Positions 1 through 9,320 of a stretch of DNA of 64,000 nt are shown piece by piece. The notes beneath the pieces are model-generated. The model did no database searches. It was not told the DNA's origin and worked only from the letters and a program-made list of their open reading frames with translations. This DNA is from Spongiibacter pelagi (lineage in GTDB: Bacteria; Pseudomonadota; Gammaproteobacteria; Pseudomonadales; Spongiibacteraceae): the NCBI RefSeq assembly GCF_014705705.1, contig NZ_JACXLD010000004.1, positions 290,745-354,744 of the forward strand, given 5' to 3'. The first letter of the stretch is position 1. The number at the start of each line of letters is the position of its first letter. Made by a program: the position numbers and the translations under genes.

Positions 1-111
1 AAACTGGATGACGATTATCTGGTATTGCAGGTTAGCGATACTGTCGAACTGAAGTTCCAGCGCAGCGCCGTTCACGCGGTATTGCCTAAAGGCACCATCA
101 AGGCAATTTAA
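1..111 (+). CDS. yajC: YajC, C-terminal end (partial)
   Basis: The window opens inside a gene; the 36 visible codons end with a VLPKGTIKAI tail preceded by VELKFQRSAV, the typical C-terminus of YajC. YajC is a small single-span inner-membrane protein of the Sec holotranslocon accessory complex YajC-SecDF. The N-terminal membrane segment is outside the window. Normally secD and secF follow directly; here the next gene, only 24-27 bases downstream, is an unrelated PLP enzyme. The assignment rests on the short tail only. Confidence 0.75.
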   Translation, partial: KLDDDYLVLQVSDTVELKFQRSAVHAVLPKGTIKAI

Positions 112-137
112 TTGCCGCTTGATCCGGGGGGAGTGTG

Positions 138-1148
138 ATGCCAGTAAATCCTCAGTTCTGTCATCCCCCCCGATTGCAACTTGCCCAAACTCCCACCCCC
201 TTACAATGTCTAGAGCGTCTTAGCGCTGCCACTCCCGGCCCCAGAATTTGGGTTAAACGGGATGACCTCACCGGCAGTGTGCTCTCAGGAAATAAAGTCC
301 GCAAACTGGAATTCAGCCTCGCCAAAGCCTTACAGGAAGGCTGTGACACGGTGATTACCTGCGGTGGATTGCAATCCAATCACTGCCGGGCGACCGCCTT
401 GCTATGCGCTCAATTAGGTTTGAAATGCCATTTGGTTTTGCGCGGCGAGCCCATACCTCCGGCAGATGGCAACTTCCTGCTTGATCAACTCGCCGGGGCG
501 AGCATTAGCTGCTATCCCGCTGCGCAATATCAGAACGATTTAGAAAATCTATTACAGACACAGGCCGATGCTTATCTAGCGCAGGGCCACAAGGCTTTTA
601 TTATTCCTACGGGCGCCTCAGATGCGACCGGTGTTTGGGGTTACTTTAATGCCGCCAAGGAAATTGCCGCCGATTGTCGCCGCGCCGGTATTCAACCCAA
701 ACATATTATTTGCGCTACCGGTTCAGGTGGCACTCAAGCGGGTCTAACCGCAGGGGCCTTTTATTTTCTAAATCAGACGCAGGTCTGGGGCATTAATGTT
801 TGTGATGACGAAGACTGGTTCCTGATTAAAGTCGCCAGTGATCTTGCCGATTGGCAAGCGCTCTATGATCTCGACTGCAATGTGAGCGCCTATCGAGCCA
901 AGGTGATCGACGGTTATGTTGGCCCCGGTTACGCCCTTGCCGATGAGGCGATTTATCGCACTATTGCAGATGTAGTAAAAACCGAGGGCTTGGTGCTCGA
1001 CCCGGTTTACACCGGAAAGGCCTTTCACGGTTTATTACAGGAGCGCGCTGCCGGTCGCTTTGGTGAGCAGGGCGATATTGTTTTTGTGCACACCGGCGGT
1101 GTATTTGGTTTATTCCCTCATAGGCAGAACTTTGAATTTCTCGCCTAA
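138..1148 (+). CDS. D-cysteine desulfhydrase / ACC deaminase family PLP enzyme
   Basis: Fold-type II PLP enzyme of 336 residues, the usual length for D-cysteine desulfhydrase (DcyD). Near the N-terminus a KRDD segment is followed by SGNKVRKLEF, which carries the PLP-binding lysine, and then by a CGGLQSNHCRA segment like the family's GAIQSNHxR. An ATGSGGT phosphate-binding loop lies near residue 195. Family members convert D-cysteine to pyruvate, sulfide and ammonia, or deaminate aminocyclopropane carboxylate; substrate cannot be decided here. A GTG sits directly before the chosen ATG; a strong G-rich ribosome-binding stretch at 126-133 could serve either. An AGCS amino-acid symporter follows after 22 bases, so the pair may take up and degrade small (D-)amino acids. 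Confidence 0.8.
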   Translation: MPVNPQFCHPPRLQLAQTPTPLQCLERLSAATPGPRIWVKRDDLTGSVLSGNKVRKLEFSLAKALQEGCDTVITCGGLQSNHCRATALLCAQLGLKCHLVLRGEPIPPADGNFLLDQLAGASISCYPAAQYQNDLENLLQTQADAYLAQGHKAFIIPTGASDATGVWGYFNAAKEIAADCRRAGIQPKHIICATGSGGTQAGLTAGAFYFLNQTQVWGINVCDDEDWFLIKVASDLADWQALYDLDCNVSAYRAKVIDGYVGPGYALADEAIYRTIADVVKTEGLVLDPVYTGKAFHGLLQERAAGRFGEQGDIVFVHTGGVFGLFPHRQNFEFLA

Positions 1149-1170
1149 AAAAACATAAAAGTAGGTTGTT

Positions 1171-2523
1171 ATGCTTGAATCCCTTAGCCAAATTTTGTCT
1201 GCAATAAACGGCATTGTCTGGGGGCCATTAATGCTGGTGCTTATTCTTGGCACCGGCCTGTGGCTGACCGTGGGCCTGCGCTTTATGCCCATTCGAAATT
1301 TGGCAACGGCGTTTTCCCTTTTATTAGAAGGCCGTAAGCGTGGCGGTGGTCGCGGTGAAATAACCGCCTTTCAAGCCTTAATGACCTCACTGTCCGCCAC
1401 TATCGGCACCGGCAATATCGCCGGTGTGGCTACCGCGATTGCCTTGGGTGGTCCCGGTGCTTTGTTTTGGATGTGGTGTACCGCACTTGTCGGCATGGCG
1501 ACAAAATATGCCGAAGCGGTTTGTGCCGTACATTATCGGGAAGAAGATGCCGATGGCCATTTTAAAGGTGGCCCGATGTACTACATCAAAAATGGTCTTA
1601 GCAAAAAATGGCATTGGTTGGGCGGGGTGTTTGCCTTGTTTGGCACCATTGCCGGCTTTGGTATTGGCAATACCGTGCAGTCCAATTCCGTTGCTGATGC
1701 ATTGAACAGTAGTTTTAGTATTCCGGCGTGGATCACCGGAGTGGTGCTGACCGTGGTGGTTGGTTTAGTGGTGCTGGGTGGTATCAAACGTATTGCCCGA
1801 GTTGCGGCGGTGCTGGTGCCGGTCATGGCGATTGCTTACTTAAGCGTCAGCCTTGCCATTATTTTAATCAATATTACCGAGGTGCCCGCAGTGCTGGCGC
1901 TGGTGATTAAATCGGCTTTTACTGGGCACGCTGCCGTGGGCGGTTTTGCCGGGGCGGGTATTGTTGCCGCAATTCGTTTTGGTGTGGCTCGCGGTATCTT
2001 TTCAAATGAGGCCGGGTTGGGAAGCGCGCCGATTGCCCACGCCGCCGCTCATACCGACAACTCGGTACGCCAAGGTATGATCGCGATGCTGGGCACGTTT
2101 ATCGATACCATTCTGATTTGCACCATGACCGGCTTGATTATTTTGCTGTCCGGCGCATGGCAGACCGGTGAAAACGGCGCTGCCTTATCAACCGCAGCTT
2201 TTGAAACCTTGATGCCCGGCGGTCACTATATTGTGGCGGTGGGCTTAACCGTGTTTGCGTTCACCACGATCCTCGGCTGGAGTTATTACGGTGAGCGCTG
2301 CGTGGTGTATTTCTTTGGTGAACGAGCGGTATTGCCTTTTCGTTTGGCATGGGTTGTCGCTGTGCCGCTCGGTAGCTTGGCAAAATTAGGCTTCGTTTGG
2401 TTGTTGGCCGATACCCTAAATGCGCTAATGGCCATTCCCAATTTAATTGCGCTGTTATTGCTTAGCCCAGTGGTGTTCAAGTTGACCCGTGAACGGTTAA
2501 GCATGGTTAAGGCAAACAGCTGA
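1171..2523 (+). CDS. AGCS family sodium:alanine/glycine symporter
   Basis: A 450-residue polytopic inner-membrane protein with about eleven hydrophobic segments. It carries the alanine/glycine:cation symporter signature GTGNIAGVATA followed by GGPGALFWMW near residue 75-105, and FSNEAGLGSAPIAHAAA near residue 275. Members import alanine or glycine (sometimes D-alanine) with sodium. It lies 22 bases after the PLP enzyme, and its stop codon overlaps the start of the next gene (TGATG), so the three are probably one transcript. Length and motifs are ordinary. Substrate is inferred only from the family. Confidence 0.9.
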   Translation: MLESLSQILSAINGIVWGPLMLVLILGTGLWLTVGLRFMPIRNLATAFSLLLEGRKRGGGRGEITAFQALMTSLSATIGTGNIAGVATAIALGGPGALFWMWCTALVGMATKYAEAVCAVHYREEDADGHFKGGPMYYIKNGLSKKWHWLGGVFALFGTIAGFGIGNTVQSNSVADALNSSFSIPAWITGVVLTVVVGLVVLGGIKRIARVAAVLVPVMAIAYLSVSLAIILINITEVPAVLALVIKSAFTGHAAVGGFAGAGIVAAIRFGVARGIFSNEAGLGSAPIAHAAAHTDNSVRQGMIAMLGTFIDTILICTMTGLIILLSGAWQTGENGAALSTAAFETLMPGGHYIVAVGLTVFAFTTILGWSYYGERCVVYFFGERAVLPFRLAWVVAVPLGSLAKLGFVWLLADTLNALMAIPNLIALLLLSPVVFKLTRERLSMVKANS

Positions 2524-3371
2524 TGCTAAAGCGGGCATTGGGGCAGCTTCATCCGCGCCGCATTTTTGAGATTCTCGATCAAATTGATACCCAAGAGGGC
2601 AATTACACCTTGGATCGCCCAGCCGCCTTACGGCGGGTGTTTGCGGTACTGGCCTGTGTCTCGGTTTGCCTGCTGTTAATTCACTATATGAAGTACCAAT
2701 CCACCCTGCTGGCGACACTCAGTATGGTGAGCGAGTGGCAGGGGCGTCCGGCCAATTATTGGTTAATCCAACTGCGTCAGAGTGGATTCGGTGATTTGCT
2801 GGTTTATGGCTGGTGGACGTTCTGGCATGTGGTCGGCTATGTGCTTTTGCCGTGGTTGCTGATCCGTAACGTCTTAAAAGACAGGATGCGTCATTACGGC
2901 TGGGGCTGGGGGGAAACCCATAAACACTGGGGCGGTTATGTCTTGTTGTTAAGCCCGATATTATTGTTTGTTGTTATCGCCAGTTTCAGCGAGAGCTTTC
3001 TGAATCACTACCCGTTTTATCGTCTAGCAGGGCGTAGCGGCTTTGATTTGATCAGTTGGGAAGTGTTGTATCTAACTCAATTTATCTGTCTGGAGTTTTT
3101 CTTCAGGGGTTTTGTATTACAGGCCCTGCGTCCGGCGCTGGGGGCAAATGCAATTTGGGTAATGTGTGTGCCTTATCTGATGATTCATTTTCCCAAGTTG
3201 TGGCCAGAGGCCTTTGGTGCGATCACCTTTGGCCTGTTTCTCGGAATGTTGGCGATGCTATCGCGCTCAGTCTGGGGCGGTTTTTTTGTCCATGCCGGTA
3301 TAGCCGTAGGGATGGATTTGGCATCGCTCATTCAGCGCGATGTGCTGCCTAAGGCTTGGTGGCCGTTTTAA
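2523..3371 (+). CDS. CPBP family intramembrane protease homologue
   Basis: A 282-residue membrane protein with several hydrophobic helices. The C-terminal half matches the CPBP (Abi/CAAX-protease-like) family: an LEFFFRGF motif corresponding to the usual EExxxR, then a YLMIHFPK motif and FVHAGIAVGMD, which supply the two conserved histidines. The first glutamate of the EE pair is leucine here, so peptidase activity is uncertain. It starts on the last base of the AGCS symporter stop codon, which suggests translational coupling. Its 3' end overlaps the convergent downstream gene by 23 bases. Known members act in CAAX-like processing, bacteriocin immunity or unknown roles. Confidence 0.75.
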   Translation: MLKRALGQLHPRRIFEILDQIDTQEGNYTLDRPAALRRVFAVLACVSVCLLLIHYMKYQSTLLATLSMVSEWQGRPANYWLIQLRQSGFGDLLVYGWWTFWHVVGYVLLPWLLIRNVLKDRMRHYGWGWGETHKHWGGYVLLLSPILLFVVIASFSESFLNHYPFYRLAGRSGFDLISWEVLYLTQFICLEFFFRGFVLQALRPALGANAIWVMCVPYLMIHFPKLWPEAFGAITFGLFLGMLAMLSRSVWGGFFVHAGIAVGMDLASLIQRDVLPKAWWPF

Positions 3372-4107
3372 TTTTTTTCAGGCTTTGAATAATCATGGCC
3401 TGTGCAATGAAAAACGCCACGCCCAGCAAGCCCAGAGTGAGACCGATATAGGCAAATAAATCCGGCGCCTTCATCATGGTGGACATCAGCGAGTCTTGAT
3501 AATAAAAAAACCACTGGTGATTATCTGGAAAAATCCAGATATGCAGTTGATAGAATACTTTTTCAAAACCAAACAAAGCTAAGAGCAGAGTCAGTGCAAT
3601 ACATAAAACGATTGCGCTGATCGCCTGTTGTTTTAAATTCGGTAAAGGCCACTGCCGACATAAACCTAAGCCGCTCCACAATACCCAAAAGACCGTTAAA
3701 ACCGCCAAGCTGATCTCTAAGGTGTGGATTAGATTTGCCACGTCTTGCAGGTGAACAAGCTCGGCTCGATGGAGAAGGGGAATGCTGAGTGACGTGCTGG
3801 CAGGGGGCTTGTCTGCTTGGTAGTGAATAGCCTCAAGGCCATTGCCATTATGGTGGACTGACTCAACGATTTCTGAAAATAAACGAATCCGTTGCTCGCG
3901 ACTGGTGTGTTCAAAACCGGATCGATAGCGATTTTCCGGGCCGTACTGGTCAATGTTTTCGCCAATGCCGGCATGGTCATGCCAAAAGCCGTAGCCGTAA
4001 TCCATTAGCGCCAGGCATTGCCACGCTAGGCCAAGTGACACAATGAGGCTGAGCAGGGCGTAGAGCGGATTTGTAATAAAGCGGCGGGCGCTCGGATTCA
4101 TAGCCAA
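3349..4107 (-). CDS. DUF1461-type integral membrane protein
   Basis: A 252-residue protein with four predicted membrane spans, near residues 14-34, 128-150, 162-182 and 216-238. Between the first two is a polar, presumably periplasmic loop ending in HLQDVANLIH. A LHIWIFPDNHQWFFY stretch precedes the last span, resembling the FHxxFFPxxxW signature of the DUF1461 family. No function is established for the family. It is the downstream gene of alanine racemase, with start and stop overlapping by 10 bases, so the two are probably co-transcribed and translationally coupled. It is convergent with, and overlaps, the CPBP gene. Confidence 0.6.
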   Translation of the reverse strand: MAMNPSARRFITNPLYALLSLIVSLGLAWQCLALMDYGYGFWHDHAGIGENIDQYGPENRYRSGFEHTSREQRIRLFSEIVESVHHNGNGLEAIHYQADKPPASTSLSIPLLHRAELVHLQDVANLIHTLEISLAVLTVFWVLWSGLGLCRQWPLPNLKQQAISAIVLCIALTLLLALFGFEKVFYQLHIWIFPDNHQWFFYYQDSLMSTMMKAPDLFAYIGLTLGLLGVAFFIAQAMIIQSLKKIKTATKP

Positions 4108-5189
4108 CGCCGCTCAACCCGCTCGGTGATGCGAGTGAACAATTCATAGCTGATGGTTTGGCAGTGGCGTCCGACTTCTGCGGCGGGCAGGCCTTCTCCC
4201 CAAAGTGTCACTTCATCGCCAAGTTTTGTTTCTGGAATATCTGAAACATCAATAGTGAGTAAGTCCATGGAGACCCGCCCGGCCAGCGCGGCGCGTTTGC
4301 CATGTACTAATACTGGAGTGCCATCTGGTGCTGAGCGTGGATAGCCATCGGCATAGCCTGCGGCGACTGTGGCAATACGGCGCGGCCCCGGCGCGCGCCA
4401 GCGGCGGTTATAGCCAACACCATCGCCCTCAGCGACATCTTTCAAAGCAATAATCTGGCTTTTAAAGCTCATCACCGGTTTGAGCTGTTTATCGCCAGAC
4501 AGCAAGCCAGTGGGATCGTCACCATAGAGCATAATGCCGGGGCGTACCCACTCGCGATGGGTGCGAGGATGGCTAATAATTGCCGCCGAATTGGCAAGGC
4601 TGCGGGGGAAGTTACCCAGTTGGGCGCTTAAATTCAGTATTTGGGCGGCTTGCCGGTTAGTGGCGCTGTGGTCGCGATCTTCTGATTCTGAAAAGTGGGA
4701 CATATGAATAATGTCACGGCAATTGGGGTGTTTGTGCAGAAGATGATGTGCGCGTTCAAACTCAGTCACAGACATGCCGAGACGGTTCATGCCGATATTC
4801 AGTTTTAGCCAAGTGGAAATTGGGGCGGGCAGCGACGTTTGAGCAACACATTGGGCTGCTTCGAAATTGGAAACGGCGAAGTCGAAACCCTGTTCTGCGC
4901 AGTCTTGAAGTAATGCGGGGCTGGCGGCGTTAGCTATTAGCAGCAGTCGATGGCGTTTGGCTTGTGGATTGTTAACGACGCGGCGGATTTCATAGGCTTC
5001 ATCAAAGCGGGCGACGCCAAACCCGCCCACAAGGTCTGCGATGCTTTCCACCACCCAGTCTGCTCCGTGGCCATAGCCATTGGCTTTGACCATCGCTAAG
5101 ATATTTGCCTGTGGGGCGAGTTCTCGAACTTGCTCGCAATTAAAACGCAGGGCAGCGCGATTGAGTTCAATCCAGCTGGGGGTGTGCAA
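4098..5189 (-). CDS. alr: Alanine racemase
   Basis: A PLP-dependent racemase interconverting L- and D-alanine, supplying D-alanine for peptidoglycan (or serving D-alanine catabolism). The protein has 363 residues, the family's normal size. The PLP lysine is K35 in MVKANGYGHG, and the second catalytic base is Y260 in GVGYNRRW. The C-terminus has the usual VSMDLLTID and YELFTRI segments. The gene overlaps the downstream DUF1461-type gene by 10 bases. It is transcribed away from the serine protease gene, so 5190-5310 must hold both promoters. Confidence 0.95.
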   Translation of the reverse strand: MHTPSWIELNRAALRFNCEQVRELAPQANILAMVKANGYGHGADWVVESIADLVGGFGVARFDEAYEIRRVVNNPQAKRHRLLLIANAASPALLQDCAEQGFDFAVSNFEAAQCVAQTSLPAPISTWLKLNIGMNRLGMSVTEFERAHHLLHKHPNCRDIIHMSHFSESEDRDHSATNRQAAQILNLSAQLGNFPRSLANSAAIISHPRTHREWVRPGIMLYGDDPTGLLSGDKQLKPVMSFKSQIIALKDVAEGDGVGYNRRWRAPGPRRIATVAAGYADGYPRSAPDGTPVLVHGKRAALAGRVSMDLLTIDVSDIPETKLGDEVTLWGEGLPAAEVGRHCQTISYELFTRITERVERRWL

Positions 5190-5310
5190 CAGGGTGGCTC
5201 CAATAGTGGGTCGTCAGCAAGGTCGAAAACCAAGCATTTTGTTTATTTCAACTACCGCAAATAATACGGGCTGTCAGCGCAGGGGTATAGCGTCGCAGCC
5301 GGCTTTTTTT

Positions 5311-6561
5311 ATGCCATTCCTTTTTATGTCATTGCTGCTACTGCTATGTGTGTTTAGCGATCACAGCTATGCCGATGAAGCTTGCCCGGCACCTTTCTTT
5401 CCGCTCAGTTTTGAGTCCGACTTATTAATCAATCAACAGCAATCTGCGACACTACTGAGCTTACAAAATAGGGCGCAGCAATGCCCTCAACTTGCTGCCG
5501 ATCTTGCACAACTTTATTTTTGGGGAAACTCACAGCTTGCCGCCAATTGGCAGAAAGCCAAATCCTTTTTGTCTGCTCATCCAGAAGCGATTCGCTACGC
5601 GCGTACCCTTGGCGAATTGCATCGCCTTGAGAGTGCTTCTGAGGCAGAGCGGATCAGCGCGCAAAATCTGTTGCGCCTGCAGTTGGATGATTTCGGTTTG
5701 CAAAGGGATAAAACCTTGGCGGCGTGGCATCAATATCAAGCGTTAACTGCCGAAAATGCCGCGCAACTTTCTGGGGGATACAATCTCGACAAAGGCTATG
5801 AGGTTTGGCGAGAGCCCCATCATCAATTGGGAAAATTATTGGTTTATGCCGATCTTGCAAGCGGCGAGCGCTTTGACACCCAATGTACCGCTAATGTGAT
5901 TAATGGCCGTTGGCTGATCACGGCGGCCCATTGCGTGTTCATTCCCGCAGAACTGGGGCAGGGGAAATTGCTGAGTGTAAGTTTTCTTCCTTTTGAGGCG
6001 GGTTCTGGCTTGTTGAGCGCTCAGGCCGTTAATGCGATTTGGGTGGGGCGAGCCTTTGATCCCTCGCTTCGGATGCAGGGTGATGTATTGAGTTATACCG
6101 GCGCAGATATTGCCTTGCTTGAGCTGGCTAAGCCCTTATTGCACCGTCAGGGGCAGCATGAATTTAGCCCGCAATGGGTGGTAAGTGAGGGCGCGGCCTT
6201 ATCTGCCCCGGTAATCACAACGGGTTTTCCAAAAGATGCACCTTGGGCAAGGTTGCGACAGTTTCAATGCGCGGCAAGCTTATTCGATCCCAGCCGGAAA
6301 GAGGGCGTTTATACGCTGTCATGCCTGATGCAGGCGGGGCAGAGCGGATCACTCATTTATGATGTTCAAGGCCACTGGCTTGGCGTACTTTCCGCCTCGG
6401 TGAATGGTGAACAATCGGTTGCTCGATTTTTTAGCCAGCCCCTCATTGAGGAAATCAAACAAATTACTGAGCAAAGAGAAGGCCGTGTTCAATTTTTCCA
6501 GAAGTTGGATTGGCTTCCTGTTGTTAAAGAAACTGTCGGCCGTGATGCATTCAGCAAATAG
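5311..6561 (+). CDS. Secreted trypsin/V8-like serine protease
   Basis: The chosen ATG gives 416 residues starting with a hydrophobic Sec signal peptide (MSLLLLLCVFSDHSYA, cleavage probably after YADEA). An upstream in-frame reading would run into the divergent alr gene, so it is rejected. Residues about 30-150 form a helical, cysteine-containing N-terminal region. The chymotrypsin-fold domain follows, with catalytic His207 (LITAAHC), Asp266 (GADIALLEL) and Ser345 (GQSGS). The GxSGS form, in place of GDSGGP, recalls V8/glutamyl endopeptidases. The product should be periplasmic or exported. The substrate is unknown. Confidence 0.8.
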   Translation: MPFLFMSLLLLLCVFSDHSYADEACPAPFFPLSFESDLLINQQQSATLLSLQNRAQQCPQLAADLAQLYFWGNSQLAANWQKAKSFLSAHPEAIRYARTLGELHRLESASEAERISAQNLLRLQLDDFGLQRDKTLAAWHQYQALTAENAAQLSGGYNLDKGYEVWREPHHQLGKLLVYADLASGERFDTQCTANVINGRWLITAAHCVFIPAELGQGKLLSVSFLPFEAGSGLLSAQAVNAIWVGRAFDPSLRMQGDVLSYTGADIALLELAKPLLHRQGQHEFSPQWVVSEGAALSAPVITTGFPKDAPWARLRQFQCAASLFDPSRKEGVYTLSCLMQAGQSGSLIYDVQGHWLGVLSASVNGEQSVARFFSQPLIEEIKQITEQREGRVQFFQKLDWLPVVKETVGRDAFSK

Positions 6562-6623
6562 TTGTTTGCATTGTGTGGCGCCGGGCCTATGCTATGTAAA
6601 CCTGAATAAGAAGGGCGGGGCTT

Positions 6624-7544
6624 ATGCCTAAAGGCTTTGAAGACAAACTGGTGATTGCGATTTCATCCCGAGCATTATTCGATCTGGATGACAGTCATCT
6701 GGTCTTTGAGAGCGAGGGCTTAAGTGCCTATCAGCAATATCAGATCGATCACGAAAATCAGATTCTTGAGCCCGGCGAGGCTTTTAATATTGTTGAGCGA
6801 TTGTTAGATCTTAATAAAGATCTCGGCGGTAACCGCGTTGAGGTCATTCTTCTTTCTCGTAATTCTGCCGATACCGGCCTGCGTATCTTTAATTCCATTG
6901 AGCACTACGGCCTGAATATTACTCGTGCGGCTTTCAGTGGTGGGCAGAGTCCATACCGTTATGTTTCTGCCTTTGGCTGCCATTTATTTCTTTCCACCAA
7001 TGCTGAGGATGTACGCCGCGCACTGGAGAATGGGGTGGCAGCGGCAACGTTATTGCCACGCCCGAAAAAAACAGGTCTTGAGCCGAGAAAACAACTGCGT
7101 TTTGCTTTTGATGGCGATGCGGTGATTTTTTCCGATGAGTCAGAGCAGATTTATAAATCCAGTGGTTTGGAAGCCTTTACCGCCAATGAAGTGGCTGCGG
7201 CAGACACCGCCCTGAGCGGTGGCCCGTTTAAGCCTTTTTTGGCGGCATTGAATCATCTGCAGTCGCAACTTCCCGTAGAAGAATCGCCTATTCGCACGGC
7301 GTTGGTCACAGCGCGATCGGCTCCGGCGCATAAGCGGGTGATTCGCACACTGCGAGAGTGGAATATCCGCATTGATGAATCGCTATTCCTCGGCGGGTTG
7401 GATAAGGGCGAGTTTCTTAAGGCCTACGGCGCCGATGTGTTTTTTGACGATCAACAGGGCCACTGTGATTCGGCGGTGGAGCATGTGGCAACCGGGCATG
7501 TTCCCCACGGCATTGCCAATGCAGCACCGGCGACAGATGATTAA
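6624..7544 (+). CDS. Cytosolic 5'-nucleotidase (cN-I family)
   Basis: A 306-residue protein matching the 5-nucleotidase family related to eukaryotic cytosolic 5'-nucleotidase I. Near the N-terminus a SSRALFDLDDSH segment gives the HAD-like aspartates. It is followed by EVILLSRNSADTGLRIFNSI, and AFSGGQSPYRY with the FLSTNAEDV segment in the middle. Such enzymes dephosphorylate nucleoside monophosphates in the cytoplasm. A G-rich ribosome-binding site (GGGCGGGG) lies just upstream of the ATG. The gene is 33 bases ahead of cysB and in the same direction, so it may share that transcript. Confidence 0.8.
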   Translation: MPKGFEDKLVIAISSRALFDLDDSHLVFESEGLSAYQQYQIDHENQILEPGEAFNIVERLLDLNKDLGGNRVEVILLSRNSADTGLRIFNSIEHYGLNITRAAFSGGQSPYRYVSAFGCHLFLSTNAEDVRRALENGVAAATLLPRPKKTGLEPRKQLRFAFDGDAVIFSDESEQIYKSSGLEAFTANEVAAADTALSGGPFKPFLAALNHLQSQLPVEESPIRTALVTARSAPAHKRVIRTLREWNIRIDESLFLGGLDKGEFLKAYGADVFFDDQQGHCDSAVEHVATGHVPHGIANAAPATDD

Positions 7545-8552
<1,008 letters not shown>

Positions 8553-8652
8553 TATCGTTCTTAACCGAAGATTGCTTTTGTCAGCCCTAGCCGCTAGATT
8601 GTGCGGCTATTTTTCGCCCCATATTGATTAGCTGTATTAGGAGATTGTTGCT

Positions 8653-9270
8653 GTGGAAATCGCTTGTCTTGACCTTGAAGGCGTATTGATTCCGGAAATC
8701 TGGATTGATTTCGCCGAACGTACTGGTATCGAGGCGCTGAAAGCGACCACCCGCGATATTCCGGACTACGATGTGTTGATGCAGCAACGCCTGCGTCTGC
8801 TTAGTGAAAATGGATTGGGCTTGCCAGATATTCAGGAAGTGATTGCCGATATGGCGCCGATGGAAGGTGCACGCGAGTTTCTGGATTGGCTGCGCGCCCG
8901 TTTTCAGGTGGTGATTCTGTCTGACACGTTCTACGAATTTGCTGCGCCGCTGATGAAGCAACTGGGCTGGCCAACCTTGCTGTGTCACAAACTGGAAACG
9001 GATAGCACCGGTAAAGTGGTGGATTATAAAATCCGTCAGGTGAACCCTAAGCGTCAGTCAGTATTGGCTCTGAAAACCCTGTACTACCGCATTATTGCCG
9101 CGGGTGATTCCTACAACGACACCACCATGTTGGCCGAAGCAGATGCCGGTATTCTGTTTAAAGCGCCTAAAAATGTGATCGAAGAATTTCCGCAATTCCC
9201 AGCGGTGCATGATTACGAAGCGCTGAAGTTGGAATTTATCAAAGCCTCAAACCGCAATCTGAGCCTGTAA
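8653..9270 (+). CDS. thrH: Phosphoserine phosphatase / homoserine phosphotransferase ThrH
   Basis: A 205-residue HAD-superfamily enzyme beginning MEIACLDLEGVLIPE, with the ThrH-specific DLE in place of DxD motif I (nucleophile Asp7). The third and fourth motifs are seen in QVNPKRQSV and IIAAGDSYNDT. ThrH dephosphorylates phosphoserine and can transfer the phosphate to homoserine, linking serine and threonine synthesis. The start is GTG preceded by an AGGAG site. A strong hairpin just downstream separates it from convergent pabB. Neighbours cysB and pabB match the Pseudomonas arrangement. Confidence 0.9.
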   Translation: MEIACLDLEGVLIPEIWIDFAERTGIEALKATTRDIPDYDVLMQQRLRLLSENGLGLPDIQEVIADMAPMEGAREFLDWLRARFQVVILSDTFYEFAAPLMKQLGWPTLLCHKLETDSTGKVVDYKIRQVNPKRQSVLALKTLYYRIIAAGDSYNDTTMLAEADAGILFKAPKNVIEEFPQFPAVHDYEALKLEFIKASNRNLSL

Positions 9271-9282
9271 TTTGCTTCTGCC

Positions 9283-9304
9283 GGGGTGGTGTATTTGCCA
9301 CCCC
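9283..9304. terminator. Hairpin between convergent thrH and pabB
   Basis: A perfect 7-bp stem (GGGGTGG pairing with CCACCCC) with an 8-base loop lies in the 50-base gap between the two stop codons. The following run of T is weak on either strand, so it may be a bidirectional terminator of moderate strength or a transcript-end stabiliser. Confidence 0.45.
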
Positions 9305-9320
9305 AGTTTCTCCCCGCCTT

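Noticed and set aside
5080..5310. Extended N-terminus of the serine protease
   Set aside because: It would overlap alr and put 77 residues before an obvious signal peptide.
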